Positions 12,241-24,596 of a stretch of DNA of 64,000 nucleotides are shown piece by piece. The notes beneath the pieces were generated by a model. The model was not told where the DNA came from and made no database searches. It was given only the letters and a program-made list of their open reading frames with translations. This DNA is from Symmetrospora coprosmae (lineage: Eukaryota; Basidiomycota; Cystobasidiomycetes; Symmetrosporaceae). The DNA is taken from positions 341,258-405,257 of the forward strand of contig VUYT01000020.1 in NCBI GenBank assembly GCA_008802785.1, given 5' to 3'. Numbering within the stretch: the stretch's first letter is position 1; every line of letters begins with the position of its first letter. The position numbers were made by a program, and so were the translations under genes.

Positions 12241-15200
12241 CTACCACATCTGATTGCTGCCGCTGTACTGGTGGTGCTGCCCGGCAGTCCTCCGCACAAA
12301 GTTCGATGACGATCCGGCAGTCGTAGTGCCGGCGTTTGCGGCTGCATGTCTGGCGTGCGCCTGCCGATCGTACAGACCTGGCAGAGTGCTTTGTGGGGAA
12401 AACGCCGCTGCCGTGCCCGATGCTGCGGGTTGAGCGTAGGCTGCCGAGGCAGACCCGTGCTGGTAAGGGTGTTGACCGTAGTGATACTGCTGCTGGTATG
12501 CCTGCTCGTGTCCGGCTAGCGGTCCGCCGCCGGGGTACGCAAAAGGGTACGGCGAGGCGGCCTCCATGCGGACTGGGGTGGCTCGGTACTGGTATTGCTG
12601 CTGATACGGGTAGCCTGAAGATGCCTGCCTGCCCTTGTAGGAGCTCGACGCCGCCGAGGTAGGAACGGTCGAATAGGCCTGGTGGGGCGTGCCAGAGGAG
12701 GCAACCGATGGCGAGTACTGAGAAGCGTAGTGGTGCTGCCCGTTGGCCAGTTGCTGGCCGGGCACCTGCATCCAAAAGCTCTCACCACGAGTGCTGCGAG
12801 ACAGAAAGTGTCATTTAGCCGATGCCAAATTGTCCATTTCTCCGGACGGCGAGACTTACTCCTGCCCGGGTACAGCAGAGTGCCCAGCGGCCGGTCCACC
12901 AGCTACCGTGCTCGTTGGCGACTGCGTCGCTGACGTGAAGCCATGTGCATAGCCGCTGTGCGATCCATAAGCACCGCCCGCGTACATTGCCGAAGCCGAT
13001 ACCGGTTGCTGCTGCAAGTGAGCGTGCGAGACGGTGGGCGAATAGCCAGTGGCTGGAGCAAACGGCAACGAGGCGTGCACGTTATACGGCGAGGGAACGG
13101 AGCCATCGTACGACGAGTAGGCAGACGGGTAGCCATAGCTGCTATTCTGCCTCTGGACTCCCGCGGCTCCGGTGCTTGGCATCCGGGGGCGTCTTGGGTC
13201 GTTCAGCGGTAGGGGTGAAGGCGCCGAAACGATACGGTTCTTGTACGGCCCATCGAGCTTGTCGTCGCGCGTCTCGGCAGCGTCCCGATTCTTTCGATCG
13301 ACATCACCTCGCGGCTTCGCATCGGCTGCGGTAGCTCCCGCCTCACTCTCTGCTTTCTGGCTGGTCTGGTTCGCAGCTTCCGTCTCCGAGATGGGCAGAT
13401 CGAGGGCCGAGCTCGGCATCAGCGTGGGATAATCGTCCGCGATGCCGCGCAGAGAGTTCTCCTGCGCAGTCTCGCCCGCCTTCTCCTTTGCAGCAGAAGC
13501 CGCGGCAGCCGTCTCTGGCGTCGGCTTGGACCAGACCGACATGCTGGGGTCGATTGCGGACAGCGAGAACGCTGACGGTGCCATGTGAGATGCGACTCGG
13601 TTGGCAGTCGCCCATGGTGATGCGGTCCGCGCCAGGAAGTGGTTGGGCGAGTCGAGACGTGGCGCAACGGTAAGCGGGGTCTGATGCAAACCAAAGAGAG
13701 ATTGTCAGCAAAGCCGCACAAGAGGCGCATGCGACACGCCTGGTTCCAATATGAGGGACCCACCGAGCTGACAGCCTCGTTGAGCTTCTTGAGTTCCTGG
13801 AGGACGTGCTCTGGAATGGGATGCCTGACACTGGCCTCGAAGGTCGACATCGGGGCGGGCGATGAAGCCGACTTTACGCTGCGCGGAGACGGCGGGCCCG
13901 GCAAAAGAGGGTTCGCTCCGGGAGACAGTGACGGGAATGCTGGCAGCGTCTCCGATACTGCCCTCTTTCCCTCTTGCAAGGAAGCTGGAGTCGAAAGTCG
14001 ACCGCTGCCGACGCCAATGGCAGCAGAGATGGCCGCATCGCTCGATGGCCGGGGCTGCTCGAGCCGGGGAGTGTCAGCCTTCGCAGGTCCGCTGGGCTCT
14101 TTTTGCGGGAGCGGTGCATATAGACTCCTGTCGACAGCATCTTGCGGGGTGATAGCATCGCTCTTGCGGATACCCGTTCCAATCTCACTGGGAACGAAGA
14201 ACATGCTGTGCGCCTGAGCAGGCGTATCGCGCTCCGCCATGTCCGCCGCGCTGCTGTCGTACTTCGGCTCAAGAACTTTCGAGACATTCGTATCTGATAT
14301 CGCGCCCTGCTGGGTTACTGAATGCCGCGCCAGTGACTTTGGCAGAGAGACGCGGATGGCTGATGGCGGACCTTCCAGCAGCGCGTCTTCCCTGAAACTG
14401 ACGGTGGTGTAGTCCTCCGGCTCGGTGGGCGGCGAAGACATCATGTCTGGCGGGTCTTTGACGGTGATTGACTCCTGTGTGATCATGACCTGTACTGGCT
14501 GGGCGGGGCCTGTCGGGCCTGTCCCGCTGATGCTGACCGATCGCCAGCGCTCAGCATCTGATCTAGACGCCTTGGCATGGCTGTCTGGCGGACCTCGGCG
14601 GTCCTCAACACGTGCGATGACTATAGTCCCGCTCTTAACGGCAGCTTCAGCCTCGGCTGCCGATACTTCCACGTCCGCTGAAGGGAGATGAAGGGCAGAC
14701 ACTTTGACGCGAGGCCGCTGGCCCGCCGGCAAGGCTGCATGTAAGTGCTCCTCGAGCATCATGTAGCGAGGCAGATTGAGGTGCTTTGGCTGTGTCCAGC
14801 TGTTCGAGTAGATCGGCGGCGGTTTAGCCGGGTCGTAGAAGCTTCGCTCCTGCCGGGGCGCGATGCTTTGCAGCGATTTCTTGATCTTTGGCAGGCGGAA
14901 ATTGGGCTGGACCTTCCACGGATTCTTGGGCGTAGGAGGGCGCTCGGTCGAAGTGACGTCGAAGACTTCGGGCACAATGTGGATGCGAGGGAAAGGCGGC
15001 GGTGCTTGGGGCCGGGAGGCGGTTAGATGGGCGCCTGCTGATGCAGGAGAGCTCTGGTCTGCTCTGATTCCATCTCTCCGTGACTCCGGCTTCCTCGACG
15101 CCTGGGAAAGGTCGCTTCGAATGGCGCCCTGATCGGTCTTGAGGCCATCCTGCGCTGTCCGGACTGCCAGCATGATCTTGTCGATCGCAGACACGTCGAC

Positions 15201-18200
15201 GGCTTCTGTATCGACGTGCGACGGTGGCGCCAGCGTCGGGGCATAGGCGGCGTCGACCTTGACCCCGCCCGGCACGATGATCGTGGGCTGCGGGAAGGCG
15301 TGCGACAGGAGGATGGCCTCGTTGACCGTAAGTCCCGCCGCCTTTTGTGCCGATTTCCCCAGCTTTACCTGCGGCTGCGCTGCTTTTTGGGGCTGGACCT
15401 TGTCCGCGGATTTAGGTTGCGTGCTAGTCGTTGGCGCCTGCTCAAATGATGCGGGTCTTCGCGGCTGCAGAGGCGATACCGACTGCGAGGGAGGTGCGTT
15501 ACTACCCTGCTGCTGCTGCGATGGCCGCACTGGCGAGATCCGCAACGGCGCTGCATCCGTCTCAAGTGGAACGGAGTCAGATTTGGCAACGACCGGCTCC
15601 ATCGCTTCCACTGCAGTACGAGCTGCAGCAGGCGGAGCGGGGACGGCTCTCCTCCATGATGCACTCGTGATGTCTGCTAATGCGCTGAAGGCAGCCGCGG
15701 ACGGCGGAGCCTTGCCTGTAGATGCAGTGCCAACGGCAGGCTCTTTCTTGTTGACGTTCGCCGGTCCTGCCTTTATGCCCACCGCCTCGGCCGCTTTGAC
15801 TGCATCTGGTTTGCGGGGAGGTGGGTCCTCTTTCACAGTCTCTTTCGCCACTGTAGGCTGCCACAGCTTTCTTTGCGGCTCGGTGATTGTGGCCGTGGCC
15901 TCCGACGCGCTCGAACGCCGCCAAGCAGCTGAGCGGTCCGGCACTGGGCGTGCCAGAGCCGCTGAAGATTTGGAAGAAGCGTCTCTCTCGCTGAGCTGCG
16001 AGGGGTGTGGGCCAGTCTGCCGTGACGGGTTCGACGGGAGGGTGGGTGTCTGTGCTGATCCAGCGGGGAGCGGCGCCGTCTTTGCAGCAGAAGCGGTTGT
16101 ACTAGCGTTCGCGCCTTGAGCGGCTGGTGCGGCCGCTGCCGCCAATCTCGCCTCCAACTCCGCCATCCTCTGCTTCGTACGTTCCTGCGCCGCTTTGCTT
16201 TCAAGCTCCTCCTGCTCTCTTCTCTTTCGCGCACGTTCTGCAATGCCGGCCATCTGCCGCTTGTACTCTTCCTCCTGCTCAGCGACTGTCTTCGGTGCAG
16301 CTTGGCTCTGCTGCGGCGCGGACGTCGTCACAGGCAGCTCGACCTGCGGCTCAGTTTGCACGGCGGGTGCGTTGCTCTGCTGGGTACCAGGAGCTACGAG
16401 CCCTGCTGCGGCAGTCGACTGCGACTGCGCTGTTTGCAAAGACTGCGGAGCCACAGGCGGTAGCTTTGCCCAGGGCGACTTTGCTGGTGCTTGTTCTCGC
16501 TGCTGCTGGGTTGTAGCGGCGGTACCCTCCGTAGCGGACGGAGGTCCTAAAGCTGTCCGTGGCGTGGCAGCGGTGCCATTTACAGGCTTTTGCAGCTGCA
16601 GCGGCTGCTGCTGTTGACCACGAGGCTGTGTCCCTTCTGACGCGGAAGGACGACGTCCTGGCCCAGCTTGCCCCGGACGCTGCAGGACTGCCGGAGGCGA
16701 CCCTTTTCGATCCTTGCCCCTTCCAGCACCGAACGCTGGTGACTGCTTGCCTGCGTACGGCTCCAGCCGGCCCACCTTCTCGTTGTAGAGCGTTCTCGCA
16801 CTAGCCTGTCCATCCCTCCCGCTGCCGCCATTGGCCTGGTTCTGCTGGCCGGCCGCTGCGCCTGGCGCGCCCGACGTGCCTGCCTGCGCAGGCTGAGACA
16901 AGGGCTGCTGCACCCCAAGAGCACGCCGCGGATCGCGAGTCTTCCTGTCGAAGTCGTCTTCGAAAATCTCTGCCTTCTTGAGCGCGCCGGGGATCGAGTA
17001 GTCGACTTCGACAACCTTCTGCGCCGGGGCAGCGGCAGTACCCGGCTTGCCACCCGCTGCGTTTTCCCCGCTCTTCTGGCTCTGCAGCAGCTCAGCGGCC
17101 ACCTGAGCCTCGTACTGCGTCTGCAGCGCGGCTGCCTCGTGCTCCGCCTGCTGTGCTTCACGAAAGGCTGCCACTTCGGCGTCGGTCGGCGCGGCAGGAT
17201 GGCCTTGTGGCACCTCGTACCGCATCCCGTCTGCGAACTCGAGAACGTCATCCATGTCATCTTCTCCGTCCTGTGTACGACATCGGCACATCAGCGCAGC
17301 TCGCGCAAGGCCGGCGACCATATTGCCAGTGTACCGCACCATTTCGTCCCAGTTCATCCCGCCCGTCTCGCTGTGCACGCCCGAGAAGCCCTTGAGGCCT
17401 TCCAGCACGCGCTGATTGTAGGCGGCCTGCGCAGCCGAAGCCATTTGCTCGGCTCGCTCCTTTGCCGCAAATGCATTCTTGCGATTCTCCTCGGCTTGGA
17501 GCGGCCGTCGAGTAAGAAGAAATCAGCTCAGAGCCCTGTCGCCCTTGTGTCCAAAGCGACGGCCACCGTTCTCGCTTCCTCTCGCACTCACCCATGGCCG
17601 TCTCCTGGAAGCTCGGGAAGTCGCTCTGCATCCCTCTGCTCCCTGCCTCTCCCGGACCGCGCCCGCCCGCCCACGGAGCAAAGGGCATACTGCCGCGCCC
17701 CATGCCAGGCGCAGGTGCGAACGCTCCTCCTCTTGCGAATCCTCTCCCTCGGGCGAACGGCGCACCTCGGCCAGCTGGGCCAAAACTTGCTGCGTCGCTC
17801 ACGGGCGCGGCTGGGACAAAGCCGCTGCGCCCAAAGGATGTGTTGGTGCCTGAGCCAGCCGTGGGCGATGTGGTGCTCGCAGGGCCGGTGAAGGGGCCGG
17901 CAGGCCGACCCCAGGTGCCACTGCCTGGCCCGCCACCGCCAAAGGACGAAAGCGACGAGCCGCTGCCGTAGGCGCCACCGCCGCTCAGTGAGGATAGCTT
18001 GCCGGTCAGCAGTCTGGTGGAGGAAGGTAGGCCAGCGTTGGCTAGCGTGGGAGAGGGAGTGGAGGACGAGCCTGGCAGGGGCGCTGCGGGGGATGCGGAA
18101 GACGGCGAGCGTGCTGGTGGTGCGATGCGCGCATCAGCTGTATGTATAGGATGAGGATGAAGCCAGGCACGCTTCTGATCCACTCACCGCCTGCAATGCC

Positions 18201-19216
18201 CGCCTTGGCTAGTGACGGGTTTGCCGAAGGTGCGAGCTTGCCGTCGGACGCTCCGGACCTGACGAGACGATGGATCAGCTCCTGCTATGAGTCGAGCTGG
18301 GGGGAGAGAGAGGGAGGGTGACACACTTTTCGAGGAACTTCTTGTTCATGCTCAGGCTGCTTGTGAACTTCTTTGGCGGCGCTGCGGGTTTGGCGGGGGC
18401 TGTCGCGGCGGCCGACGACGACGAGGAGGGTCCTGCGGCACCGTTGGCCGAAGATGCGGACGACGTGGGCAGAGATGGGGACATGGACCGGGCTGCGCCG
18501 TCTGTCGTGGACGACAGCGGTGCTGCTGCTGCAGGAGAGGCGCCTGCATTAGGCGTCGCTGCCTCTGCCGCTCCCTCTGCGGCTCCACTCCCAGCTCCGG
18601 CTGCATCGGCGGATGTGCTGCTGCTCTCTGCCAGCCCCGGACCAGCAGGCGAAGCGGTGGCGGTTTTAGCTGCGTCCAGCGGTACCTCGCTTGAAGCGTC
18701 ATCATTGCCTGCTGCAGCAGAAGGTGCTGCTGTGTTTGTCGACGTGCCCTTGTCAGCCTCTGCCACAGTCTGTGTCCTGTCGCCGGCCTGGCCATGTGCC
18801 TCGGAGTCATGCAAGCTTGCGGAGGGGGATGTCGTGGCCTGACCGGATGCCGGCTTTGATGGCGATGGCTGCTGCTCATCGCCTTCCTCTGCTCCTCCTC
18901 CTCCTCCGCCTGCTCCTGCTCCTGCTCCTCCTCTTGGTGGTGCTGCAGCATCCTGCTCTGCTGATTGCAGCCGTGTCGCCGTCCCCGAGCCCTCTGCTGC
19001 ATGACCGGTCCCAGTCCCAGTCGAGGGCAACACCAACACCTCGTCTGCCGGGGCCTCTACCGTGACTGATCCTCCATCCGTGCTGGCCACGACCACCTGA
19101 GTGTGGCCCTGTTCTCCCGGTTCAGCGGTGGTGACGGTCCCCTCTTCCCTCTCCTCCCCGGTCAAAGCAGCAGCTGCGACGTGCTCATTGACGGTGCTGT
19201 CCTCATTGCTGCTCAT
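12241..19216 (-). CDS. Very large disordered protein of unknown function (2203 aa)
   Basis: Exons 19216-18327, 18258-18188, 18137-17592, 17494-13764, 13680-12860 and 12793-12241 keep frame throughout. The first ATG (MSSNED) was chosen; the open frame upstream of it has no matching codon bias. I do not recognise the family. Visible segments in order: acidic/Ala-rich N-terminus; a short ordered motif KKFTSSLSMNKKFLEK (about 282-298); Gly/Arg-Gly-rich stretch with ARGRGFARGG (about 420-450); a helical NAFAAKERAEQMASAAQAAY block (about 505-530); DDMDDVLEFADGMRYEVP (about 577-595); long Ala/Gln/Pro-rich coiled region; a possibly folded block around 1355-1440 (KNPWKVQPNFRLPKIKK, SWTQPKHLNLPRYMM); and a Tyr/Gln/Ser-rich prion-like tail. 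The RG and YQ-rich composition suggests an RNA-granule or scaffold protein, which is inference only. A 48- or 63-nt in-frame segment near 17266-17330 may be a further intron. Confidence 0.75.
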
Positions 19217-19924
19217 TGACTGGTTGGATGTTGCGCTCTGTCGGCCTGTTTCTTGTTGCGCGCAGGTATGGTGATGCGTCTTACGGGGTTGTCCTATACG
19301 GGTCGGCAGCGGAGAGACGCTGTAGCGTACTGCAGGCAAGGTCCGCACAGCTGAGGACGACGGGCAATGCGGCCAAGGCGAAGGCGAAGGTGAAGGCAAC
19401 CGGCCATAACATCGATTTGCAACACGCGCACGCACACGCATACGCATAGGCAAGGGACAGTGACAAAGAGAATGTAGATGCTACACAATTCTGCATGAAG
19501 GAGCTGTGGTAAGGTGGCATCTGAACGACGCCGCAGCATCCGGGCAGACTCAAAGTGCTTCCTGGGTTTTCGCGTCTCCGACCGCACTCGCTGCCGTATT
19601 CTCTGGAGGAGAACAGCGTCAACGTTGGAGAGACTGTTGTTCCAGTGTAGTATTGGACATAGGGGCTAGCGTGCCGCCCATGTCCACTGGAGCAAAACTG
19701 CGTCTACAATCCGGTGTGGTCGATGGGCAGAAGGGAGAGCTCGAGGGTGCGAGGACGGACGGACCGGGCGGGCCAGCAGGGCAGGCAGGGCAAGGGAAAA
19801 GGGGCAGGACATGCACCCTTTCATCCATCCATCCCCGAAGCAAGGCAGCACTACTCTTTGCAGCGATAATACAGAGGCACAGAGCTCGCTGTAACTGCAC
19901 TGCGCTCGTAGAAGCAGCACCGAA
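19217..19924. promoter_or_regulatory. Divergent promoter region between the 2203-aa protein and choline kinase
   Basis: 708 bp between two divergent start codons (19216 minus, 19925 plus), so both promoters must lie here. No clear TATA box; a CA/CG-rich alternating run sits at 19420-19450. Open frames on either strand are short and unlike known proteins. Confidence 0.45.
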
Positions 19925-22863
19925 ATGACGTCGCCGGCGGCGTCCAACCCGACCTCAAAGAGGGAACGCTTCCGCAACCTGTTCAGCGGCGGGGGCACAG
20001 GCACGGGCGCGGGCACGGGCAGCACCAGTGGCAGCAATGGCAACGGTAACGCCGCCGATGGGACAGCAGCGTCCACCACACCAGCAGCAGCAGCATCGTC
20101 GCCGAAGCCGCACTACCACCACAGCCACCTCCACCTCCACCACAAGAGCCATCCCCCGAGAACGAGGTCAGTCTGGCCGTGATCCGAAGTGCCAAGCTCG
20201 GGGAGAGGCAGCGGGCGAGGAACGTCACACAGGGCTTGTTCGACTGACGCATGCCAACGTCTCTATTGCCTCGTCCTCGGTCAAACACCTTGACGGCGAC
20301 CCCAGTCAAACGCGTCCCCTCCCCGGAGGCCTCTCCCTCCGCTCCCCCTCGCTCCGAGCAACCCCTGAGGACAAGCTGCAGGACGACCTGCCAGACGATG
20401 TCGACATCGAGTTCCTCTCGCTCGACAGCCCAAAGTACGACGAGCCGGACACATACCTCGACGAAGATCTCGGCACCATTGACGAGCTCCGGCTCGACGA
20501 GGAGGACGACGACAATGATATCGACGGAGAGGGCAGCGGGAGGAGGGCCGACGGATCGGACAATGACGAGGACGACATGAAGGACTGGCCGGAGGAGGAT
20601 GGCAGTGCACTCGTGGCAGATGAAGCGGTACACATTGAGGGAGTCCCCAGAAGCGAGATCAGGCTCTCCGCAAGGTGGGATCCATGCCTGGCTATCCAGA
20701 GGTGCCGCCCCCTCAACCGTGCTCACCCTCTCCTCCCCGTGCTTGCATTGCACAGACAGTACAAGCAGGATGACTTCTCCAAGTCCCTCCTCACGCTACT
20801 CAGAGACCAGCTCAAGGTTCCGGGATGGGCAGAGCTAGGGCCGGACACCCAGACGTCGCAGATGAACATACACAAGGTCTCTGGCTCGCTCACGAACGCA
20901 GTCTTTTTCATCTCGTATCCCGATCCAGCGTCAAGCAACGAGGCAGCGATGGAGCTGGGTGCGGCACCCTCAGCTACGAGTGGCGTGCATGTCGCCCCTG
21001 GTTCTCCTCCTCCGACCGTCCTTCTCCGCATCTACGGCCCTTCCTCCGGAAACCTCGTCTCGAGGAGAAAAGAGCTGCACGTCCTCTACACGCTCTCGGC
21101 ATCATATGCCATTGGCCCAGCCATCTTCGGCACCTTCGCCAACGGGCGTGTCGAGCAGTACTTTGAGAGCCGCGCGCTGTACAAGGAGGAGATGCGCGAC
21201 CCGCGCACATCGCGATGGATCGCGAGGAGGATGCGCGAGCTGCACCGCGTCGACCTGACGCTCATGGAGCTGCCGCCCGACCCGACGCGTGACCAGGGTA
21301 CTGCAGGCGCACGCAAGGGCTCGGTCGACTTCACGCCCAACTCCACACCCGGTGCGACACCCGGTGCCACGCCAGTAGGCATTGCAGGCTTTGGTCGGCC
21401 AGGCATGCCGTCCAACGACTCGGGCAGCTCGTACCTCTCCACCTCGTCCGCTTCGTCCGTCTTCAGCATGTCGTCCTTGTCCTCGTCCAGCGGAGGCTCG
21501 ACGATCGCCTCTCCGCGCCTCACCGCCCGCTCGTCCTCGCGCCCAGGCGTGTCGGAAGGAGCTGCGCCGCGCAAGAAGCGCTCGCACTCGAGCCTGGGCA
21601 GCCGGTCGAGCTTCAGCCTCGAGGGGGAGAAGTGGAAGCGGCCGCGCTCCATCATCTGGCAGAACGTGGACGACTGGTCCAAAGAGGCTAAGAAAGTCAT
21701 GCGCAAAGCGAAGAAGCTCGACGAGCTCATTGCAAAAATGGAGGCGGATGGCGTCACTGTCAACTCGGGTGACGCTGGTGTGCCAACGGACTCGGACATC
21801 CTCCTCGAGGTCAATCCGCTCGTCTGCCCTACCTTCCTCAAAGAGGCCAGGAAGCGCCTTGATCTCGGCAGATTTAGAAAGGAGGTCAAGCACTACCGGA
21901 AGTTTATCGAGAAGTGGGAGGCCAACAATGGCAAGAGCAAGCGTGTCTTTGGTGGGTGCTGCGGCCATGGCTGCCGCTCTGATGTCTGTAAGCGCTGACT
22001 GCTGGTGGATCTGGCAGCCCACAACGATGCACAGAGTGGCAATCTACTGCGCCTGACACCAGGCGGCAAGGACGAGATGGTTCCGGGCCTGCGTGCCCCG
22101 CATGAGATGATCATTGTCGTGTGAGTGGAGTTAGATTCCCCTTTGCACGTCGCCGAGCTAACATTGCTGGTGAGTTTGCAGGGATTTCGAGTACGCAGGC
22201 GTGAACCCTCGTGGACTGGACATTGCCAACCACTTCCTCGAGTGGCAGACAGACTACCATCACCCGACCTTCTCGCACTCGCTGTCGCGGCACGACCGGG
22301 GCCCGACGATCGAGGAGCGGCAGCGCTTCTACCGGGCGTACATCCCGTGCGACGGCGGGTTCGACGTCGGTGTCGAGGCGCCCATGCAGCCGCTGTCGAG
22401 CGACGACTCGCGCGTGCAGCGCCTCGAGGACGAGGTCCGCCTCTGGACGGCCGCGAGCCACGCCATGTACACGGTCTGGAGCATTGTGCAGGCCACGGAC
22501 GACATTGCGCACCGCATCGAAGGGTGGCTTGCGGATCCCAAGAGCGCACAGGAGGGCGAGGCGCTCGGTGCGCGCTTTCTGAAGAGGGACGCCGAGTCGT
22601 TGCACAGCAGGGACTCGACTGCGACAAAGAGCAATGGCAGGCCGCGCGTGCATCGCGGTAAGAGCGGAGACGAGATTGTCGAGTACCCGGCAGACGGCGA
22701 GACGGCACACGCTGAGGAGGCAGCGCATGCGGGCGAAGCGACAGAAGCAGGGGAGGAGCTCGAGGTGCCCATCATCGGGGACTTTGACTACATGGGCTAT
22801 GCTCTCGAGCGGGTCAGAATGTTTAGGGAGGAGTTGCAGATCCTCGGCTTGTCGAAGAAGTAG
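19925..22863 (+). CDS. CKI1: Choline/ethanolamine kinase
   Basis: Exons 19925-20166, 20306-20674, 20756-21951, 22018-22120 and 22182-22863 give 863 residues. It phosphorylates choline or ethanolamine with ATP, the first step of the Kennedy pathway. The Brenner phosphotransferase motif is assembled across the third intron as VFAHNDAQSGNLLRL (Asp606), and the second metal-binding motif MIIVVDFEYAGVNPRG spans the fourth. Upstream are KVSGSLTNAVFFISYP (ATP-binding region) and LLRIYGPSSGNLVSRRKELHVL. The ~200-residue N-terminal extension is His/Thr-rich then strongly acidic. A Ser-rich insertion of about 100 residues (21340-21600) interrupts the kinase fold, as in other fungal enzymes. The first intron uses GTCAGT and is the least certain junction. 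The second (81 nt) is in frame without a stop, so retention would add 27 residues. Confidence 0.9.
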
Positions 22864-23080
22864 AGTGCGGGAAAGGCGAGCGCAATATCAAGGGTGGCTC
22901 CCAGGAAAGCTGCAGTGCAATTCTATGGCCTTGTCGGATGTGGACGCTCCACCTGCGCATCGCGGCTTGCCCGTGTCGGTGAGAGCCTGTTGCTTCCGGG
23001 TGGCTTCCGCTTGAGCGCGAGCTGCAGCTGCGGGCGCGTTCGCCTGCTTACTCGCTGGCAACGCATGGCCTCAGCAAGCC

Positions 23081-24596
23081 ATGGTGAACACCGGTCGAAT
23101 ATGGTGCGTGCATTCCCTTCTGAAGCAGTCTGCGGCATTCGCATGCGAGCCCTCGCGCTGAAAGGAGGACCTCTGCCCGCTTTGGACGCGTCAGGCTCGG
23201 CGGGACCTTTTCGCTCATCGCATTCATTGCGTACTCCCCACAACTCGCTGGGCTCATGGCCGGCGCTTCACGGTGGCAGCTCGTCCTCTTCAACGCGCTC
23301 GTCCTGCTCATCTGGTTCAATTACGCCATGGTCGTGCGGACCAGCCCGGGCTATGTGCCCGAAGGGTGGCATCCTGGGACCGAGACGTGGGAACTCCGCT
23401 TTTGCAAGAAGTGCGAGGTACCGAAACCGCCGCGAGCGCATCATTGTCGGCACTGCAAGAGATGCGTGAGTGCGCGTGCGTGTTGACCTGACCATCCGGC
23501 AAGAGAGACTAAACAGAGGCCCGATACGTCCTGCGTCTCAGGTCCTCCGCTATGATCACCACTGCCCGTGCGCCCATGCTCACACTGCAATGCAGTCTCA
23601 TGCTTTCGAGCAGCATCTCCTAGCTGACATCGTGCCTGTCTGACGCCCGCTAGCTGGGTTGACAACTGCGTCGGGCACCGCAACTACCCTTACTTTCTCC
23701 GCTTCCTCCTCTACGTAGATCTGGCTTGCTCGATGCATCTCTACCTGATCACCACACTCGCCTTCTCCGAATCGAGATTCATGTGGGAGCCGACGCCTCT
23801 CGAGATAAGCCTGCTGGTCGCAAATTACGTCTGCTGCATCCCCGTGGTCGTGGCGGTCGGGCTGTTCAGCCTCTACCACTTTTGGAATCTGTCCGCCAAC
23901 GTGAGTAGCACGCCCAGAAGCTTCCTATTCATGCTGACACTGCGTAAGACAGACCACAACTATCGAGGGCTCGGAGCTCGATCGCGTCCGTAGAATGGTC
24001 AAGCGCGGAAAGATCAAGGAGGTCGGTCGGGTTATCCATGTCGCTCAGCATCTCGCCGCATCTTGCTGATGCTCTCGGCATGCAGACCAGGTTCCCCTTC
24101 AATGTGGGCATCCTGACCAATGTGACAAGCGTCTTGGGTCACACGCCCTTCGAATGGCTATTCGGCGGAGGAGGCTTGAGCGACGGCCTCTCCTTCCCGC
24201 ATCTGCCTGGCACAGGTTCGTGTCTGCACATCCAAATCGCCCGAGCGCAGCTCACAGTTGTGTCCTGCAGATCCGCTCCATTGGCCGCCACGAGACCCGT
24301 ACGACAGCCTCAAGGAGGTCTGGAACCGGGAAGCTCAAGTGCAGCAATCAAGCTATCCGCCGTACCATCCTTCGTACTCTGCTCTCGAAGCAGCGGAGGA
24401 TGAGGACGATGTCCCACTTGCCGAGATACGGAGCCGCTCGGTCAAGATCCGCAGAGGCAGCGAAGGCTTCGAGATACGGCCGCGAGGCCTGACGGACTCG
24501 GACGAGGACGAGGAAGCCGAGGAAGCGGGATCGGACTGGGAGGAGTTGTATGAGAAGCGCATGGCATTGTATGACTCGGCTAGTGATGATGACTAG
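23081..24596 (+). CDS. PFA4: Palmitoyltransferase, DHHC family, Pfa4 type
   Basis: Exons 23081-23103, 23195-23465, 23542-23567, 23654-23900, 23953-24021, 24086-24215 and 24271-24596 give 363 residues. The tiny first exon encodes MVNTGRIW and joins GTFSLIAFIAYSPQL, the first membrane helix. The cysteine-rich domain reads FCKKCEVPKPPRAHHCRHCK, then CVLRYDHHCPWVDNCVGH, with the catalytic DHHC split from the following Trp by an intron. Two more membrane segments follow (YVDLACSMHLYLITTLAF; ISLLVANYVCCIPVVVAVGL), then a TTTIEGSE TTxE motif. The tail is acidic. In yeast, Pfa4 sits in the ER membrane and palmitoylates chitin synthase Chs3 for export. The stop codon overlaps that of the convergent USB1 gene. 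Confidence 0.92.

Noticed and set aside
18880-18950. CTCCTC/CTGCTC microsatellite as an independent repeat element
   Set aside because: It is coding low complexity (Gly/Ala/Glu-rich) inside exon 1 of the 2203-aa protein.
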